A DNA stretch of 64,000 nucleotides from Paracoccus laeviglucosivorans (GTDB lineage Bacteria > Pseudomonadota > Alphaproteobacteria > Rhodobacterales > Rhodobacteraceae). This document shows, piece after piece, positions 17,580 through 26,532 of the stretch. A program made the position numbers and the translations under genes. The notes under the pieces were generated by a model. The model saw only the letters and a list, made by a program, of their open reading frames with translations, had not been told where the DNA came from and searched no databases. The stretch's first letter is position 1; every line of letters starts with the position of its first letter. The DNA lies in the NCBI RefSeq assembly GCF_900182695.1, contig NZ_FXTK01000014.1, positions 48,648 to 112,647 on the forward strand, written 5' to 3'.

Positions 17580-18011
17580 GTGCACCCGTCCATATCCCAT
17601 CGGGCGATCCGACCCATCCACCCACTTCACGCAATCCTGCTGGCCTTTCCGTTCCCGCTGTTCCTGGGGGCACTGGTCAGCGACATCGCGTATTTCCGCA
17701 GTTACGAGATTCAGTGGTCGAATTTTGCCCAATGGCTGAATGCGGGCGGCTTGTTTGCTGGCGGCTTTGCTTTGACGGCCGCGCTGATCCATCTTTTTCG
17801 CACCCGCCGCTATGGGCTGTCGCGACCGGGCCTGTATCTGTTGACGCTGCTTGCTGCATGGATCACCGGTCTGATCAACGCATTTGCCTATTCGCAGGAT
17901 GCTTGGGCGATCATGCCTGAGGCCTTGTGGTGGTCCGCCATATCGACGGCGCTTGCGCTGATTGCGTCATGGCTGGGCTATTCCGGCACCCATCTGTCCG
18001 AGGAAATCTGA
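17580..18011 (+). CDS. DUF2231-type membrane protein
   Basis: The 143-residue protein has four membrane segments and the family's opening motif IHPLHAILLAFPFPLFLGAL. The GTG start is preceded by AGAAGGA. DUF2231 proteins often sit beside dehydrogenases or cytochrome genes. Here the stop overlaps the start of the sorbosone-dehydrogenase-like gene (TGATG), suggesting that the pair works together at the membrane/periplasm. Confidence 0.8.
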   Translation: MHPSISHRAIRPIHPLHAILLAFPFPLFLGALVSDIAYFRSYEIQWSNFAQWLNAGGLFAGGFALTAALIHLFRTRRYGLSRPGLYLLTLLAAWITGLINAFAYSQDAWAIMPEALWWSAISTALALIASWLGYSGTHLSEEI

Positions 18012-19297
18012 TGCGCGCCCTGATCCTGATCGGCCTTGTCGCCGCAATCCCCGCTTTCGCACAAAATGCCCCCGGCACACGCTATGGTGCGAACCCTGAC
18101 CTGCCTACGCCACGTCAAGGCCTGCTGCCGGATATGAAGATTCCGCGCCCGGCATTGTGGCGTGACGCATTGCCCACGGTGCCGCAGGAATACACGATTT
18201 CAGCCATCGCGACTGGGCTGAAGATTCCGCGCCAGACGCTAATTCTGCCGAACGGGGACATCCTGGTTGCCGAGGGCAAGGGTGCCAGCGCACCCGCTAT
18301 GCGACCCAAGGATCTAATCGCCGGGCTGATCAAGGCAATGGGCAAAAGCCCCGAGTCGGGCGGCGACCGCCTGACCCTGCTGCGCGATGCGGATGGCGAC
18401 GGAACCTATGAATTGCAGACCGTCTTTGCTGATGGGTTGAATTCGCCCTATGGCTTGGCGTTCATCGACGGGGCGATCTATGTCGCGAACCAGAACAGCT
18501 TGGTGCGCTTCGATTATTCCGAGGGCCAGACCAAGGCCAGCAGCGCGCCCGAAACGCTGACCGAATTGCCCGCTGCGCTGAACCACCACTGGACCAAGGC
18601 CATGACCGCCAGCGCCGATGGACGGTTTCTTTACGTCGGCATCGGTTCGAACAGCAACATCACCGAACGCGGCATGGCTGCCGAGGAAGACCGCGCCATG
18701 ATCTGGCAGATCGACGTGGCGACTGGCGCACACCGGCCTTACGCCACCGGCATCCGCAATCCCACGGCCCTAACGATCCAGCCCGGAACGGACCAGCTAT
18801 GGGCGGTCGCTAATGAACGCGATGAGATCGGGCCGGATCTGGTGCCGGACTATCTGACCTCGGTGCAGGAGGGCGCGTTCTATGGCTGGCCCTACAGCTA
18901 CTGGGGGCAGAACGTCGATACCCGCGTCCAGCCGCAGGATCCCGAAAAGGTCGCCTCGGCAATTGCGCCGGATTATGCGCTGGGGTCGCATGTCGCAGCC
19001 CTTGGCGTCGATTTCTCGGTTCTCGAGATGGGACAGCAGTTTGCCGAGGGTGTATTTGTCGGTCTGCATGGCAGTTGGAACCGCAGCGAACCCGTGGGCT
19101 ACAAGGTGGTCTTCGTGCCGTTCCGCAATGGTCGCCCGTCGGGTGAGCCGGTCGATTTCGTGTCGGGCTTTCTGCAGGAAGACGGCAATACGCGGGGCCG
19201 CCCGGTAGGGGTCAGTGTCGATCCGCGCGGCGCGCTGATCGTGGCGGATGATCTGTCGAACACGGTCTGGAGGATCGTGCCCCAGACCGACCAATAA
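18011..19297 (+). CDS. Periplasmic PQQ-dependent sorbosone/glucose dehydrogenase-like protein
   Basis: From ATG 18011 the protein is 428 residues with a signal peptide (MRALILIGLVAAIPAFAQ). The rest is a six-bladed beta-propeller of the L-sorbosone dehydrogenase / soluble glucose dehydrogenase group: ILPNGDILVAEGKG, LRDADGDGTYELQTVFADGL, SPYGLAFIDG, FYGWPYSYWGQ and FVGLHGSWNRSEPVGYKV. These enzymes oxidise sugars in the periplasm with PQQ; some relatives lack proven activity. An upstream extension of the frame to 17927 is open, but the overlap with DUF2231 and the signal peptide fix this start. Confidence 0.87.
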   Translation: MRALILIGLVAAIPAFAQNAPGTRYGANPDLPTPRQGLLPDMKIPRPALWRDALPTVPQEYTISAIATGLKIPRQTLILPNGDILVAEGKGASAPAMRPKDLIAGLIKAMGKSPESGGDRLTLLRDADGDGTYELQTVFADGLNSPYGLAFIDGAIYVANQNSLVRFDYSEGQTKASSAPETLTELPAALNHHWTKAMTASADGRFLYVGIGSNSNITERGMAAEEDRAMIWQIDVATGAHRPYATGIRNPTALTIQPGTDQLWAVANERDEIGPDLVPDYLTSVQEGAFYGWPYSYWGQNVDTRVQPQDPEKVASAIAPDYALGSHVAALGVDFSVLEMGQQFAEGVFVGLHGSWNRSEPVGYKVVFVPFRNGRPSGEPVDFVSGFLQEDGNTRGRPVGVSVDPRGALIVADDLSNTVWRIVPQTDQ

Positions 19298-19358
19298 TGC
19301 CTTCCCCCTTCTTCTGCGCCGCCCGTGGTCATTGCGTGAAAACCAAGGATAGTCTGAA

Positions 19359-20747
19359 ATGCCAAAGGACGCGTTGCAGCAACGGAACACGGAATTGGGT
19401 AATTATGACATGTCGGCCCATGTGCTGGCCTATGATTGGGCCGCTACGCCGCTGGGGCCGATGCAGGACTGGTCGCCGCGCCGCCTTGCGCTGGTCGACA
19501 CGGTGCTGTCGCATGGCTTTCCCATGATCGCGCTGCTGGGCCCCGATCTGGTTCAGGTTTACAATGACGGCTATGCGCAGATTCTGGGTGGCAAGCATCC
19601 CGGCGGGCTGGGCCAGCCCACGCAGACCTGCTGGCCCGAGGTCTGGCATATCAACGGCCCGATCTATGCCCGCGTCATGCAAGGCGATGTGATCACGCGA
19701 GAGGATGGGCTTTATCCCTTGGCCCGGTCCGGGCAATTGAAGGATGCATGGTTCACCCTGACTTATAGCCCGATCCGCGATGATCTTGGCGCGGTGGACG
19801 GCGTATTGGTGACGATGATCGAAACCACGGCCCGCATCTTGGCCGAACGCCAGCGGGACGAGACGCTGGCCCAGTTGCAAGAGGCCGAACAGCGTCAGCG
19901 TTTCCTGCTGGAACTCAGCGACCGGCTGCGTCTGTCGGATGACCCCGAAGGCACCGCGACGCGGATGATCGCGGCGCATTTCGGCGCCAGCGACGTCCGC
20001 TTCGTCAAGGATCCGCAGCCAATCGAAGGGGTCCTGACCGTCGGCGGCTTGCAGGCCCGCAAGCAAGGTTGGACCGCGCCCGAAATTGCTCTGCTGGAGC
20101 AGGCCGCCGAGCGCGCTTTGGCCGCGATCGAAAAGGCCCGCGCCGAGGCTGCGCTGCGTGATGCGCTGGATTACCAAAAGCTGCTGTTGGCCGAATTGCA
20201 GCATCGCGTGCGCAACAGTCTGGGCATCATCGGGCTGATCGCGGAACGCAGCGGCGACAGTGCCCCCGATGCGGCTGGTTATCGCGCGACCTTCCTTGGT
20301 CGTCTTGGGGCATTCGCGCGCGTGCAGGCAGCGGTGACGCGCAACCCCGATCAAGGGTTGGACCTGCGCGGCATCCTGCTGGACGAGCTGGACGCGTTCC
20401 CGCCAAAGGGCCTGCATCTCGATGGCAAGCCTGTGCTGCTGAAGCCACGCGCCGCCGAGCGTCTGACGCTGGCATTCCACGAACTGGCGACAAATGCCGC
20501 GAAATACGGCGCGCTGCGCGACGAAGCTGGCCGCCTTTCTGTGTCTTGGAGCGTTGACGCGGATGGCCTAACAATCATCTGGCGCGAAACCGGCGTTCCG
20601 GACGTGACGACGCCCACCCGGCTGGGCTTCGGGTCCGAGATCATCCAGCAGGCGCTGGCCTATGATCTGGGGGCCAGCACGCGGATGGATTACGAAGCGG
20701 ACGGGCTTTGCTGCCATATCCGCCTGCCCACACGGCAATTGGCGTGA
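19359..20747 (+). CDS. PAS-containing HWE-family sensor histidine kinase
   Basis: The 462-residue protein has an N-terminal PAS-like sensor region (~20-150), a weak GAF-like or coiled linker, then the HWE/HisKA_2 phosphoacceptor block LLAELQHRVRNSLGIIGLIA with His at H282, and an ATPase domain with HELATNAAKYGAL (Asn N379). No membrane segment is seen, so it is cytosolic. HWE kinases commonly feed the alphaproteobacterial general stress response. Its stop overlaps the start of a single-domain response regulator (GTGATGG), a likely cognate partner. Confidence 0.88.
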   Translation: MPKDALQQRNTELGNYDMSAHVLAYDWAATPLGPMQDWSPRRLALVDTVLSHGFPMIALLGPDLVQVYNDGYAQILGGKHPGGLGQPTQTCWPEVWHINGPIYARVMQGDVITREDGLYPLARSGQLKDAWFTLTYSPIRDDLGAVDGVLVTMIETTARILAERQRDETLAQLQEAEQRQRFLLELSDRLRLSDDPEGTATRMIAAHFGASDVRFVKDPQPIEGVLTVGGLQARKQGWTAPEIALLEQAAERALAAIEKARAEAALRDALDYQKLLLAELQHRVRNSLGIIGLIAERSGDSAPDAAGYRATFLGRLGAFARVQAAVTRNPDQGLDLRGILLDELDAFPPKGLHLDGKPVLLKPRAAERLTLAFHELATNAAKYGALRDEAGRLSVSWSVDADGLTIIWRETGVPDVTTPTRLGFGSEIIQQALAYDLGASTRMDYEADGLCCHIRLPTRQLA

Positions 20748-21103
20748 TGGACGCCCCGGCCCTTGCCGACAGGTCGGTGCTGGTGCTTGAGGATGAATAT
20801 TTCATCGCGCGCCAGATATGCGACTTGCTGACGGCAGCGGGTGGTCGGGTGATCGGGCCTTTTTCCAGCGTGGCTGACGCGCTGGCCGCGCTGCCCGCGG
20901 ACTGCGCGGTGCTGGACATTAACCTTCATGGGGAAATGCAATTCCAGCTGGCCGACCGGCTGGAGGAGCAGGGCGTGCCCTTCGTGTTTTCCAGCGGCTA
21001 TGACCGGGCGGTGCTGCCGCAGCGACATGCCCACCGGCCGTTCTGCCTGAAACCGATGCTGTCGGCGCAGCTAATCGGAATGCTGCGCACCGCGCTGCGC
21101 TAG
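20747..21103 (+). CDS. Single-domain response regulator
   Basis: A 118-residue receiver domain: acidic pair LEDEY, phosphoacceptor aspartate in VLDINLHG (D57), FSSGY and the conserved lysine in CLKPM. No output domain. The start overlaps the kinase stop by one base. It resembles receivers linked to HWE kinases and may act as a phosphate sink or adaptor. Confidence 0.87.
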   Translation: MDAPALADRSVLVLEDEYFIARQICDLLTAAGGRVIGPFSSVADALAALPADCAVLDINLHGEMQFQLADRLEEQGVPFVFSSGYDRAVLPQRHAHRPFCLKPMLSAQLIGMLRTALR

Positions 21104-21861
21104 GCCTGCCGGGGCTGCCCGTTCGACGCCATCAACCCGCCATCCACCGGCAGCACAACCCCGGTGACGAAGCCTGCATCCTCGCTGGCAAGAAAGGCGA
21201 TGACCGCGGCAACTTCCGCAGGCTCGCCAGGGCGGCCCAGGGCGATCCTATCGCGGAACTTGTCCAGCATGTCGGGGTGGTCAAAGACGTCCCGCGTCAG
21301 CGGCGTCCGGGTCAGTGTCGGGGCCACGGCGTTCACCCGCACGCCCTTGGCCCCGCAATCCAAAGCCAAAGCGCGGGTGAAATTGGCAATACCGCCCTTG
21401 GCCAGATTATAGACGGACATGCCCCAATCGCCCGCCAGCCCCGAAACGGAATCGGTGTTGATGATGCACCCCTTGGTCCGCACCAAATAGGGCAGCGCGG
21501 CCCGGATGCAGAAAAACGTGCCATCGACCAAGGTGGCCATGATACGGCGATAATCGCTGGTTTTGATCTCCGTCAGGTCGCCCTGCACGACCGTGCCCGC
21601 GTTGTTCACCAGCACGTCGATGCGGTCGTAGCGGTCCAGCGTCGCGGCGATCATCGTCTCGACCGCGTCTTCATCTCCAACATCCGCAGGGTGGACCAGA
21701 CAGTGTGGACCGCAGTCATGCGCCACCTTCTCAAGATCGGCGCGAGTGCGGGCGACCAGCACGACATGCGCCCCTTCGCCCGCAAAACGGCGCGCTGTTT
21801 CGGCGCCAATGCCGGAACCTGCGCCGGTGACGATGACGACCTTGTTGTGAAAGCGGGACAT
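21100..21861 (-). CDS. Classical SDR oxidoreductase
   Basis: A 253-residue NAD(P)-dependent SDR: TGAGSGIGAETARRF cofactor motif, NNAGTV, the serine region INTDSVSGLAG and YNLAK (YxxxK). It begins at ATG 21861 after a GGAGG ribosome binding site; the frame is open further upstream. The substrate is unknown. It converges with the response regulator (4-bp overlap) and has its own EcfG-type promoter at 21905-21929. Confidence 0.88.
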   Translation of the reverse strand: MSRFHNKVVIVTGAGSGIGAETARRFAGEGAHVVLVARTRADLEKVAHDCGPHCLVHPADVGDEDAVETMIAATLDRYDRIDVLVNNAGTVVQGDLTEIKTSDYRRIMATLVDGTFFCIRAALPYLVRTKGCIINTDSVSGLAGDWGMSVYNLAKGGIANFTRALALDCGAKGVRVNAVAPTLTRTPLTRDVFDHPDMLDKFRDRIALGRPGEPAEVAAVIAFLASEDAGFVTGVVLPVDGGLMASNGQPRQA

Positions 21862-21904
21862 GTGACCTCCGGGGGCTGATGCAGGCCGAGCGATGGGCCG
21901 GACA

Positions 21905-21929
21905 AACCTGCGGGTCGGGCTAATGTTCC
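21905..21929 (-). promoter_or_regulatory. EcfG-type promoter upstream of SDR gene
   Basis: On the minus strand GGAAC (plus 21925-21929), 16 bp, then GGTT (plus 21905-21908); 44 bp before the SDR start. Confidence 0.55.
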
Positions 21930-21995
21930 CCCGAAACATGACGCGGCTCCGAAACTGGTATATGCTGAGCTCGACAGTCCAAGACGGAGGCGACG

Positions 21996-22577
21996 ATGGA
22001 ACATCACGCAACGGATGTGCGGATGCGTATTCTCGTGCTGGAAGATGACTATCTGCTGGCCCGTCGAATTGGCAGCGAAATCAGCGAGATGGGGGATAAA
22101 GTGCTGGGGCCGTTCCCAGATGTGGAAACCGCAATGGATCACGCCCAGGACGCGGATGCTGCCATTCTGGACATCCGTGTCGGCGAAGGGCTGTCCTATG
22201 CAGTCGCCGATCGGATGATCGCGCGGGACAAGCCGTTCCTGTTCTATACTGGCCATGAACGGACGCTGCTGCCGTTGCATCTTCGGGATTCGTCCATTTA
22301 CTCGAAACCTTGGCCGACGCAGGCGCTGATCCACGATCTGCGGGTTCAGGGCCGTATCCGGTCGTCGCTGTCGGTGACGGCGCTGTTGCCGCTGCTGCGT
22401 GAACGGGCACGGCAGTTGATGCAGGGCCGGGATGCCGCCGACCGTCTGCTGGAGGCGACGCTCGAAACTGCGCTGGAACAGGTGGGCGATCGGGCGACCG
22501 AGCAGCACGCCGATGACTGGCTGCTGAGCCTGCTGCATCGCGAATATCGGCGCGCGGGCAAGGGTTACATGAATTGA
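21996..22577 (+). CDS. Response regulator with short C-terminal helical extension
   Basis: The 193-residue protein has a receiver domain (LVLEDDYLL, phosphoacceptor D59 in ILDIRVGEG, FYTGH, SKPW) followed by ~70 residues of charged helix with no DNA-binding motif recognised. Unlike PhyR, it has no N-terminal sigma-like domain. It lies 113 bp before the nepR-like gene, which suggests a role in the general stress phosphorelay. Good ribosome binding site (GACGGAGG). Confidence 0.82.
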   Translation: MEHHATDVRMRILVLEDDYLLARRIGSEISEMGDKVLGPFPDVETAMDHAQDADAAILDIRVGEGLSYAVADRMIARDKPFLFYTGHERTLLPLHLRDSSIYSKPWPTQALIHDLRVQGRIRSSLSVTALLPLLRERARQLMQGRDAADRLLEATLETALEQVGDRATEQHADDWLLSLLHREYRRAGKGYMN

Positions 22578-22689
22578 TCGCTCGCAATCATGCGAGGTAT
22601 CGCTTCTGGGCGATTTCAGCGTTCGTCCGGATTCTGGGCGCAGGGAAATGTATTGACGACTTTAGTCGGGCCGGGCACGGAATGGTGAC

Positions 22690-22860
22690 ATGATGAATGA
22701 TGCTGGAAAGATGCGCGATCAGGACATTGAGCGGACATTGTCGAGACTGCGCGAACAGGCCCTTGACGAACCGATCCCTGCCCGGATCAGAGATTTGGCC
22801 ATGCAGCTGGACCATGTCTTGGCGCAGGCATCGCGGGACCACTGCGACACCGCGGACTGA
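22690..22860 (+). CDS. nepR: NepR-like anti-sigma factor
   Basis: A 56-residue protein too short for most gene callers. It contains the NepR core LREQALDEPIPARIRDLAMQ followed by LDHVL, matching the family pattern of a helix, (N/D)EP(I/V)P, then a second helix. NepR sequesters the ECF sigma factor EcfG until phosphorylated PhyR removes it. It follows a response regulator and precedes a degenerate ECF sigma gene, the order expected in phyR-nepR-ecfG loci. No clear EcfG box lies in front of it. An inverted repeat (ATCCTGAA 22863-22870 / TTCAGGAT 22881-22888) follows the stop. Confidence 0.75.
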   Translation: MMNDAGKMRDQDIERTLSRLREQALDEPIPARIRDLAMQLDHVLAQASRDHCDTAD

Positions 22861-22924
22861 TGATCCTGAACCCGGACCGATTCAGGATGTTCCCCCTATG
22901 TAGCCTCCGCGGGGGATAGGCGAA

Positions 22925-23110
22925 ATGTCACACGATGCTCTGCATCATATATTGCGTTGCGCGTCTGTTCGCGGGCCTTGTGCCGGAACCTGAACGATGC
23001 CGAGGATCTGGTGCAGGAAACTTTCCTGTCCCGCGTGCTGAAACGCCACATCGGAACGGTGAAAAGCCTTGAGAACCGTGCCCTTGGCATCCTGCGGGAC
23101 GTGCTAGAGC
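22925..23110 (+). pseudogene. Degenerate ECF (EcfG-like) sigma factor fragment
   Basis: One frame reads SRALCRNLNDAEDLVQETFL, the hallmark of sigma region 2 in ECF factors, preceded in another frame by a plausible start (MSHDALHHILR at 22925). A single-base shift near 22958 would join them. Downstream the sequence no longer resembles sigma region 2.4 or region 4, and the frame runs into the next gene. It lies directly after nepR, where ecfG would be expected, so this is probably a decayed ecfG copy; a functional one should exist elsewhere. Confidence 0.55.
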
Positions 23111-23127
23111 ATGCATTCTATCTAGCT

Positions 23128-23153
23128 GGAACATTATGTCCCCCTTGCCGGTT
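23128..23153 (+). promoter_or_regulatory. EcfG-type promoter upstream of membrane protein
   Basis: GGAAC at 23128-23132, 17 bp, GGTT at 23150-23153; 22 bp before the start at 23176, inside the tail of the sigma-factor fragment. Confidence 0.5.
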
Positions 23154-23175
23154 CACGCAGGCAGGAGGACCAGTA

Positions 23176-23820
23176 ATGCGACACACGGTTTCTCGCACCC
23201 TGTTGATCGGCAGCTCCGCGGGCTTCGTCTCGGCGCTCGCCTTGGCTTTGGTTGCCCTGACGCAGGGACTGTCGCCAGCTGCGCCGTTGAAAGCCACCGC
23301 GCATGTGGTCCTTGGACCGGATGCGGTATCGGGCAGTGCGGCGGCCTTGGTCATCGGCGGAGTCATCCATGTTGTGTCGGCTTGTTTCTGGGCCGTCATC
23401 GCCGTCCTGCTGATGCGACCGATCCAGCGGACTGGCCGGCCGCAATTGTGGCTGACCGGGCTGGTCACGGCGATGATTGCCGCCGCCGTGGATTACCTGC
23501 TTATGCCCGCGCGCCTCACGCCGGGCTGGGAACTGGCGCTGCCGATCTGGGGCATCGCGCTTGGCTTTGCGGGCTTGGGCCTTGGTCTGTCGCTGGGCCT
23601 GTTGGTCAGCCGCGCCTTGCCGCCAGCGCAGACCACCAAGCCCGTAGTTCGGGATTGGGAACAAGCGGCCCCGACCGCGCCCATGCCGGTGACAGCCCCG
23701 GACCGGCTCCGGAGGCCGGGTTTGAACGTCATCGACCAGCGCCAGCAACGCATTGATCCCGCGAATGAAGTCACCAAGGATCCCAACTGCGATACGGGCG
23801 GCCCAGCCTCGGGACGCTGA
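23176..23820 (+). CDS. Membrane protein of unknown function
   Basis: ATG 23176 follows AGGAGG at good spacing; 214 residues. Four hydrophobic segments (LLIGSSAGFVSALALALVAL, the stretch around LVIGGVIHVVSACFWAVIAV, LVTAMIAAAVDYLLM and WGIALGFAGLGLGLSLGLLV) precede a ~60-residue polar C-terminal tail. No family recognised. It sits in the stress cluster with an EcfG-like promoter and is followed after 10 bp by an SDR gene, probably in the same transcript. Confidence 0.65.
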   Translation: MRHTVSRTLLIGSSAGFVSALALALVALTQGLSPAAPLKATAHVVLGPDAVSGSAAALVIGGVIHVVSACFWAVIAVLLMRPIQRTGRPQLWLTGLVTAMIAAAVDYLLMPARLTPGWELALPIWGIALGFAGLGLGLSLGLLVSRALPPAQTTKPVVRDWEQAAPTAPMPVTAPDRLRRPGLNVIDQRQQRIDPANEVTKDPNCDTGGPASGR

Positions 23821-23830
23821 AAGGAACAAT

Positions 23831-24688
23831 ATGACCGATTATCCGAAACCGCCATTTCCCGCGCAAAGCCAATCCCTGCCCGGCAGTTTCTGCAAGATGG
23901 ACCCCGTGCCCGATCATGGCGAGGAAAGCTGGCAGGGTCGCGGTCGGCTACAAGGCAAGGTCGCGCTAATCACTGGTGGCGATAGCGGTATCGGGCGCGC
24001 AACGGCCATCGCCTATGCCCGCGAAGGGGCGGAGGTGGGGCTGGCCTATCTTTCGGAAAACGCCGACGCCGAAGATACCGCCGCATGGCTCCGCAAGGCG
24101 GGCCGCGAATGCCTGACGATCGCCGGCGATCTGGCCGATCCTGCGCATTGCCGCGATTTGGTGGCCCAGGTCGTGGGCCGGTTCGGCAGGCTGGACATTC
24201 TGGTGAACAATGCAGCCCGGCAGATTCTGTTCGACCGGATCGAGGACATCCCGGACGATGAATGGCGCCATACCTTTGCCGTCAATATCGATGCGATGTT
24301 CTATCTGGCCAAGGCGGCGGTGGCGCATATGCCGAAAGGGGGCGCGATCATCAACACCGCCTCGATCAATTCGGACAAACCGAACCCGAAGCTGCTGACC
24401 TATGCCACGACCAAGGGCGCGATCCAGAACTTTACTGCGGGGCTGGCGCAGATGCTTGCCCCCAGGGGCATTCGCGTGAACGCCGTCGCCCCCGGCCCGG
24501 TGTGGACGCCGCTGATCCCCGCCAGCATGTCGTCCGACGAGGTGCGGAAATTCGGCGAGAACTATCCGATGGGCCGACCCGCGCAGCCCGCTGAATTGGC
24601 CTCGGCCTATGTCATGCTGGCGGAACCCGCCTCTAGCTATGTGTCAGGTGCGACCATCGCTGTCACTGGCGGCATGCCGATGATCTGA
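23831..24688 (+). CDS. SDR oxidoreductase (YghA/general stress SDR type)
   Basis: This 285-residue SDR has a ~40-residue N-terminal extension (PFPAQSQSLPGSFCKMDPVP) typical of stress-associated SDRs such as YghA/YdaD, then TGGDSGIGRATAIAYAREGA, NNAARQ, INTASINS and YATTK. The substrate is unknown; relatives are proposed to reduce aldehydes. ATG 23831 has AAGGA upstream and follows the membrane protein by 10 bp. Confidence 0.88.
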   Translation: MTDYPKPPFPAQSQSLPGSFCKMDPVPDHGEESWQGRGRLQGKVALITGGDSGIGRATAIAYAREGAEVGLAYLSENADAEDTAAWLRKAGRECLTIAGDLADPAHCRDLVAQVVGRFGRLDILVNNAARQILFDRIEDIPDDEWRHTFAVNIDAMFYLAKAAVAHMPKGGAIINTASINSDKPNPKLLTYATTKGAIQNFTAGLAQMLAPRGIRVNAVAPGPVWTPLIPASMSSDEVRKFGENYPMGRPAQPAELASAYVMLAEPASSYVSGATIAVTGGMPMI

Positions 24689-24690
24689 CC

Positions 24691-24715
24691 GGAACATCCG
24701 TCTTCCATTGGGGTT
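24691..24715 (+). promoter_or_regulatory. EcfG-type promoter upstream of FAD oxidoreductase
   Basis: GGAAC at 24691-24695, 16 bp, GGTT at 24712-24715; 25 bp before the ATG at 24741. Confidence 0.55.
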
Positions 24716-24740
24716 ATCCACCAGCGGCAAAACGGGGACT

Positions 24741-26018
24741 ATGACAGATGCGCTTTCGGATCACCTTGACGAGCGGCGGAGTCTGAACTTGGACGCCAAA
24801 GCCACGCGCACCCGCAAGCGACGCCTGCACGAGGATATGCCCTTTTGGGCGGCGACCCCTCATATCAGTGCGCCCTGCATTCCGCAGTCTTCGGCGCGAT
24901 CATGGGACGTCATCGTGGTCGGCAGCGGGATCAGCGGCGCGCTGATGGCCGAGGCGCTGACGCGGCGCAAGCAGCGCGTCTTGATCCTGGACCGGCGCGA
25001 ACCGGTGCGTGGGTCAAGTCTGGCTTCGACCGCCATGATCCAGCACGAAATCGACGTGCCGTTGCACCAGCTCGCCCGCCAGATCGGCGATGCGCAGGCG
25101 GCGCGGGCGTGGCAACGCTCCGTCAGGGCGGTCCGCGACCTGCTGCGTCTGGCTGACCGGCTGGGCATTGATTGCGACATGCAGGCCAAGCAGGCGCTGT
25201 ATCTTTGCGGCGACCGGATGGGCAACCGCGCCATGCAGGCCGAGTTGGAGGCACGACAGGCCGCAGGCATTGCCGGTGAATATCTGGCGCAAACCGAACT
25301 TGCGTCGCAATTCGGTATTGATCGCACGGGGGCGATCCTGTCGCAGGCGTCCGCCTCAGCCAATCCGGCGCAACTGACGGCGGGGCTGCTGGGCGTGGCG
25401 GTGCAGCGCGGGGCGGAAATCGCATCGCCCGTCGAAATCACCGATCTGGCCGAATTGCAGGGCGGCGTCGCCTTGGCGACGCGGGCGGGCGGGGTGCTGA
25501 CGGCGGGACAGGCGGTGTTTAGCACCGGCTATGAATTTCTGCCGCTGATGCAAAGCCCGTCGCACCGGATCACCTCGACCTGGGCCCTGTCCAGCCATCC
25601 CGGCACGGCGCGGCCCGGCTGGCTGGACGACATGCTGGTCTGGGAGGCTGCCGACCCTTATCTGTACTTCCGCACCGCGCGCGACGGGCGCATCATCGCG
25701 GGTGGCGAAGACAGCGATGCCCCGGACGCCTATCGCGACCCCGCCCGGATGCGGGCCAGCGCCCGATGCATCGCGGCCAAACTGCGCAAGCTTTGCGGCA
25801 TCGAAATCGGTCCGCCTGCATATATTTGGGCCGCGCCGTTCGGAAATACGAGCGACGGTCTGCCGATCATCGATCGAGTGCCCGACATGCGCCGGGTCCA
25901 TGCCGTGATGGGGTTTGGCGGCAATGGCATCACATTTTCCATGATCGCCGCGCAGATCGTCGCGGCACGCCTAGCAGGACGCCGCGATCCAGACGAGGAA
26001 CTATTCGCCTTTCGCTAG
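24741..26018 (+). CDS. FAD-dependent oxidoreductase (DadA/glycine oxidase-like)
   Basis: A 425-residue protein with a ~60-residue lead followed by the dinucleotide-binding motif VIVVGSGISGALMAEAL and the acidic strand end LILDRR. The middle carries the DAO-fold signature SSLASTAMIQHEIDVPLHQL, and the C-terminal FAD motif is GFGGNGITFSMIAAQIV. It should oxidise an amine or amino acid with FAD; the substrate is unknown. It is preceded by a candidate EcfG promoter, consistent with a stress role. The frame is open upstream but ATG 24741 is the natural start. Confidence 0.85.
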   Translation: MTDALSDHLDERRSLNLDAKATRTRKRRLHEDMPFWAATPHISAPCIPQSSARSWDVIVVGSGISGALMAEALTRRKQRVLILDRREPVRGSSLASTAMIQHEIDVPLHQLARQIGDAQAARAWQRSVRAVRDLLRLADRLGIDCDMQAKQALYLCGDRMGNRAMQAELEARQAAGIAGEYLAQTELASQFGIDRTGAILSQASASANPAQLTAGLLGVAVQRGAEIASPVEITDLAELQGGVALATRAGGVLTAGQAVFSTGYEFLPLMQSPSHRITSTWALSSHPGTARPGWLDDMLVWEAADPYLYFRTARDGRIIAGGEDSDAPDAYRDPARMRASARCIAAKLRKLCGIEIGPPAYIWAAPFGNTSDGLPIIDRVPDMRRVHAVMGFGGNGITFSMIAAQIVAARLAGRRDPDEELFAFR

Positions 26019-26231
26019 GGTTTTTCTGGAGCGTCCTGAATAGCTACAGCTTACGCGCGGTCGGAGCAACTGCGTCACCAGCGCGCATCCGCAAATGCCA
26101 CAGAGTGTAGATATGTACGGAACGGTTCAGCGGTTTTCAGAAACGCAAGCCGCTCAAACTGTGAAATTGCGTCCATGGGAGTGACCAGGCGAAGTTAGAC
26201 AAATGCTGAGCAGATTCCTCAGCTTCGCGCT

Positions 26232-26532
26232 TTATTCTTTGTCCTCGTGCCTCGGCATGTTTTTCAGCTCCTCTTTGGTCCAGTTCGTAACGGCATGGAC
26301 TTCTGCCGCCTCGTCTTGCATGAACGCCATATCGAGCGCGGGTATCGCCACTGGGTGAGTTCCTATGCCCAGAAAGCCGCCGACTTCGATTACGACAAGC
26401 ACGCCGGCGCCGGCGCCGTGCAAATGTAACACGGTGCCGACGGTGTTATGCTCCGTGTCATATCGTCGCGCCGTCCAGGCTCTCACGGGTCAGCTGATCT
26501 TCGGCCAACCGGGTATGCCTAATCTGGTCCAT
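26232..26532 (-). pseudogene. PRC-barrel domain protein with a frameshift
   Basis: On the minus strand a start with an AGGAG site (ATG at 26532) gives MDQIRHTRLAEDQLTRESLD then GATI and a stop. A one-base shift near 26460 restores YDTEHNTVGTVLHLHGAGAG, VVIEVGGFLGIG and the family ending NWTKEELKNMPRHE. PRC-barrel proteins of this type are small general-stress proteins. Either the gene is dead or the sequence has an indel here. It overlaps the 55-residue upstream gene by 14 bases and shares its EcfG-type promoter. Confidence 0.7.

Noticed and set aside
20747..22577. PhyR response regulator of the general stress response
   Set aside because: The two receivers here lack the N-terminal sigma-like domain that defines PhyR.
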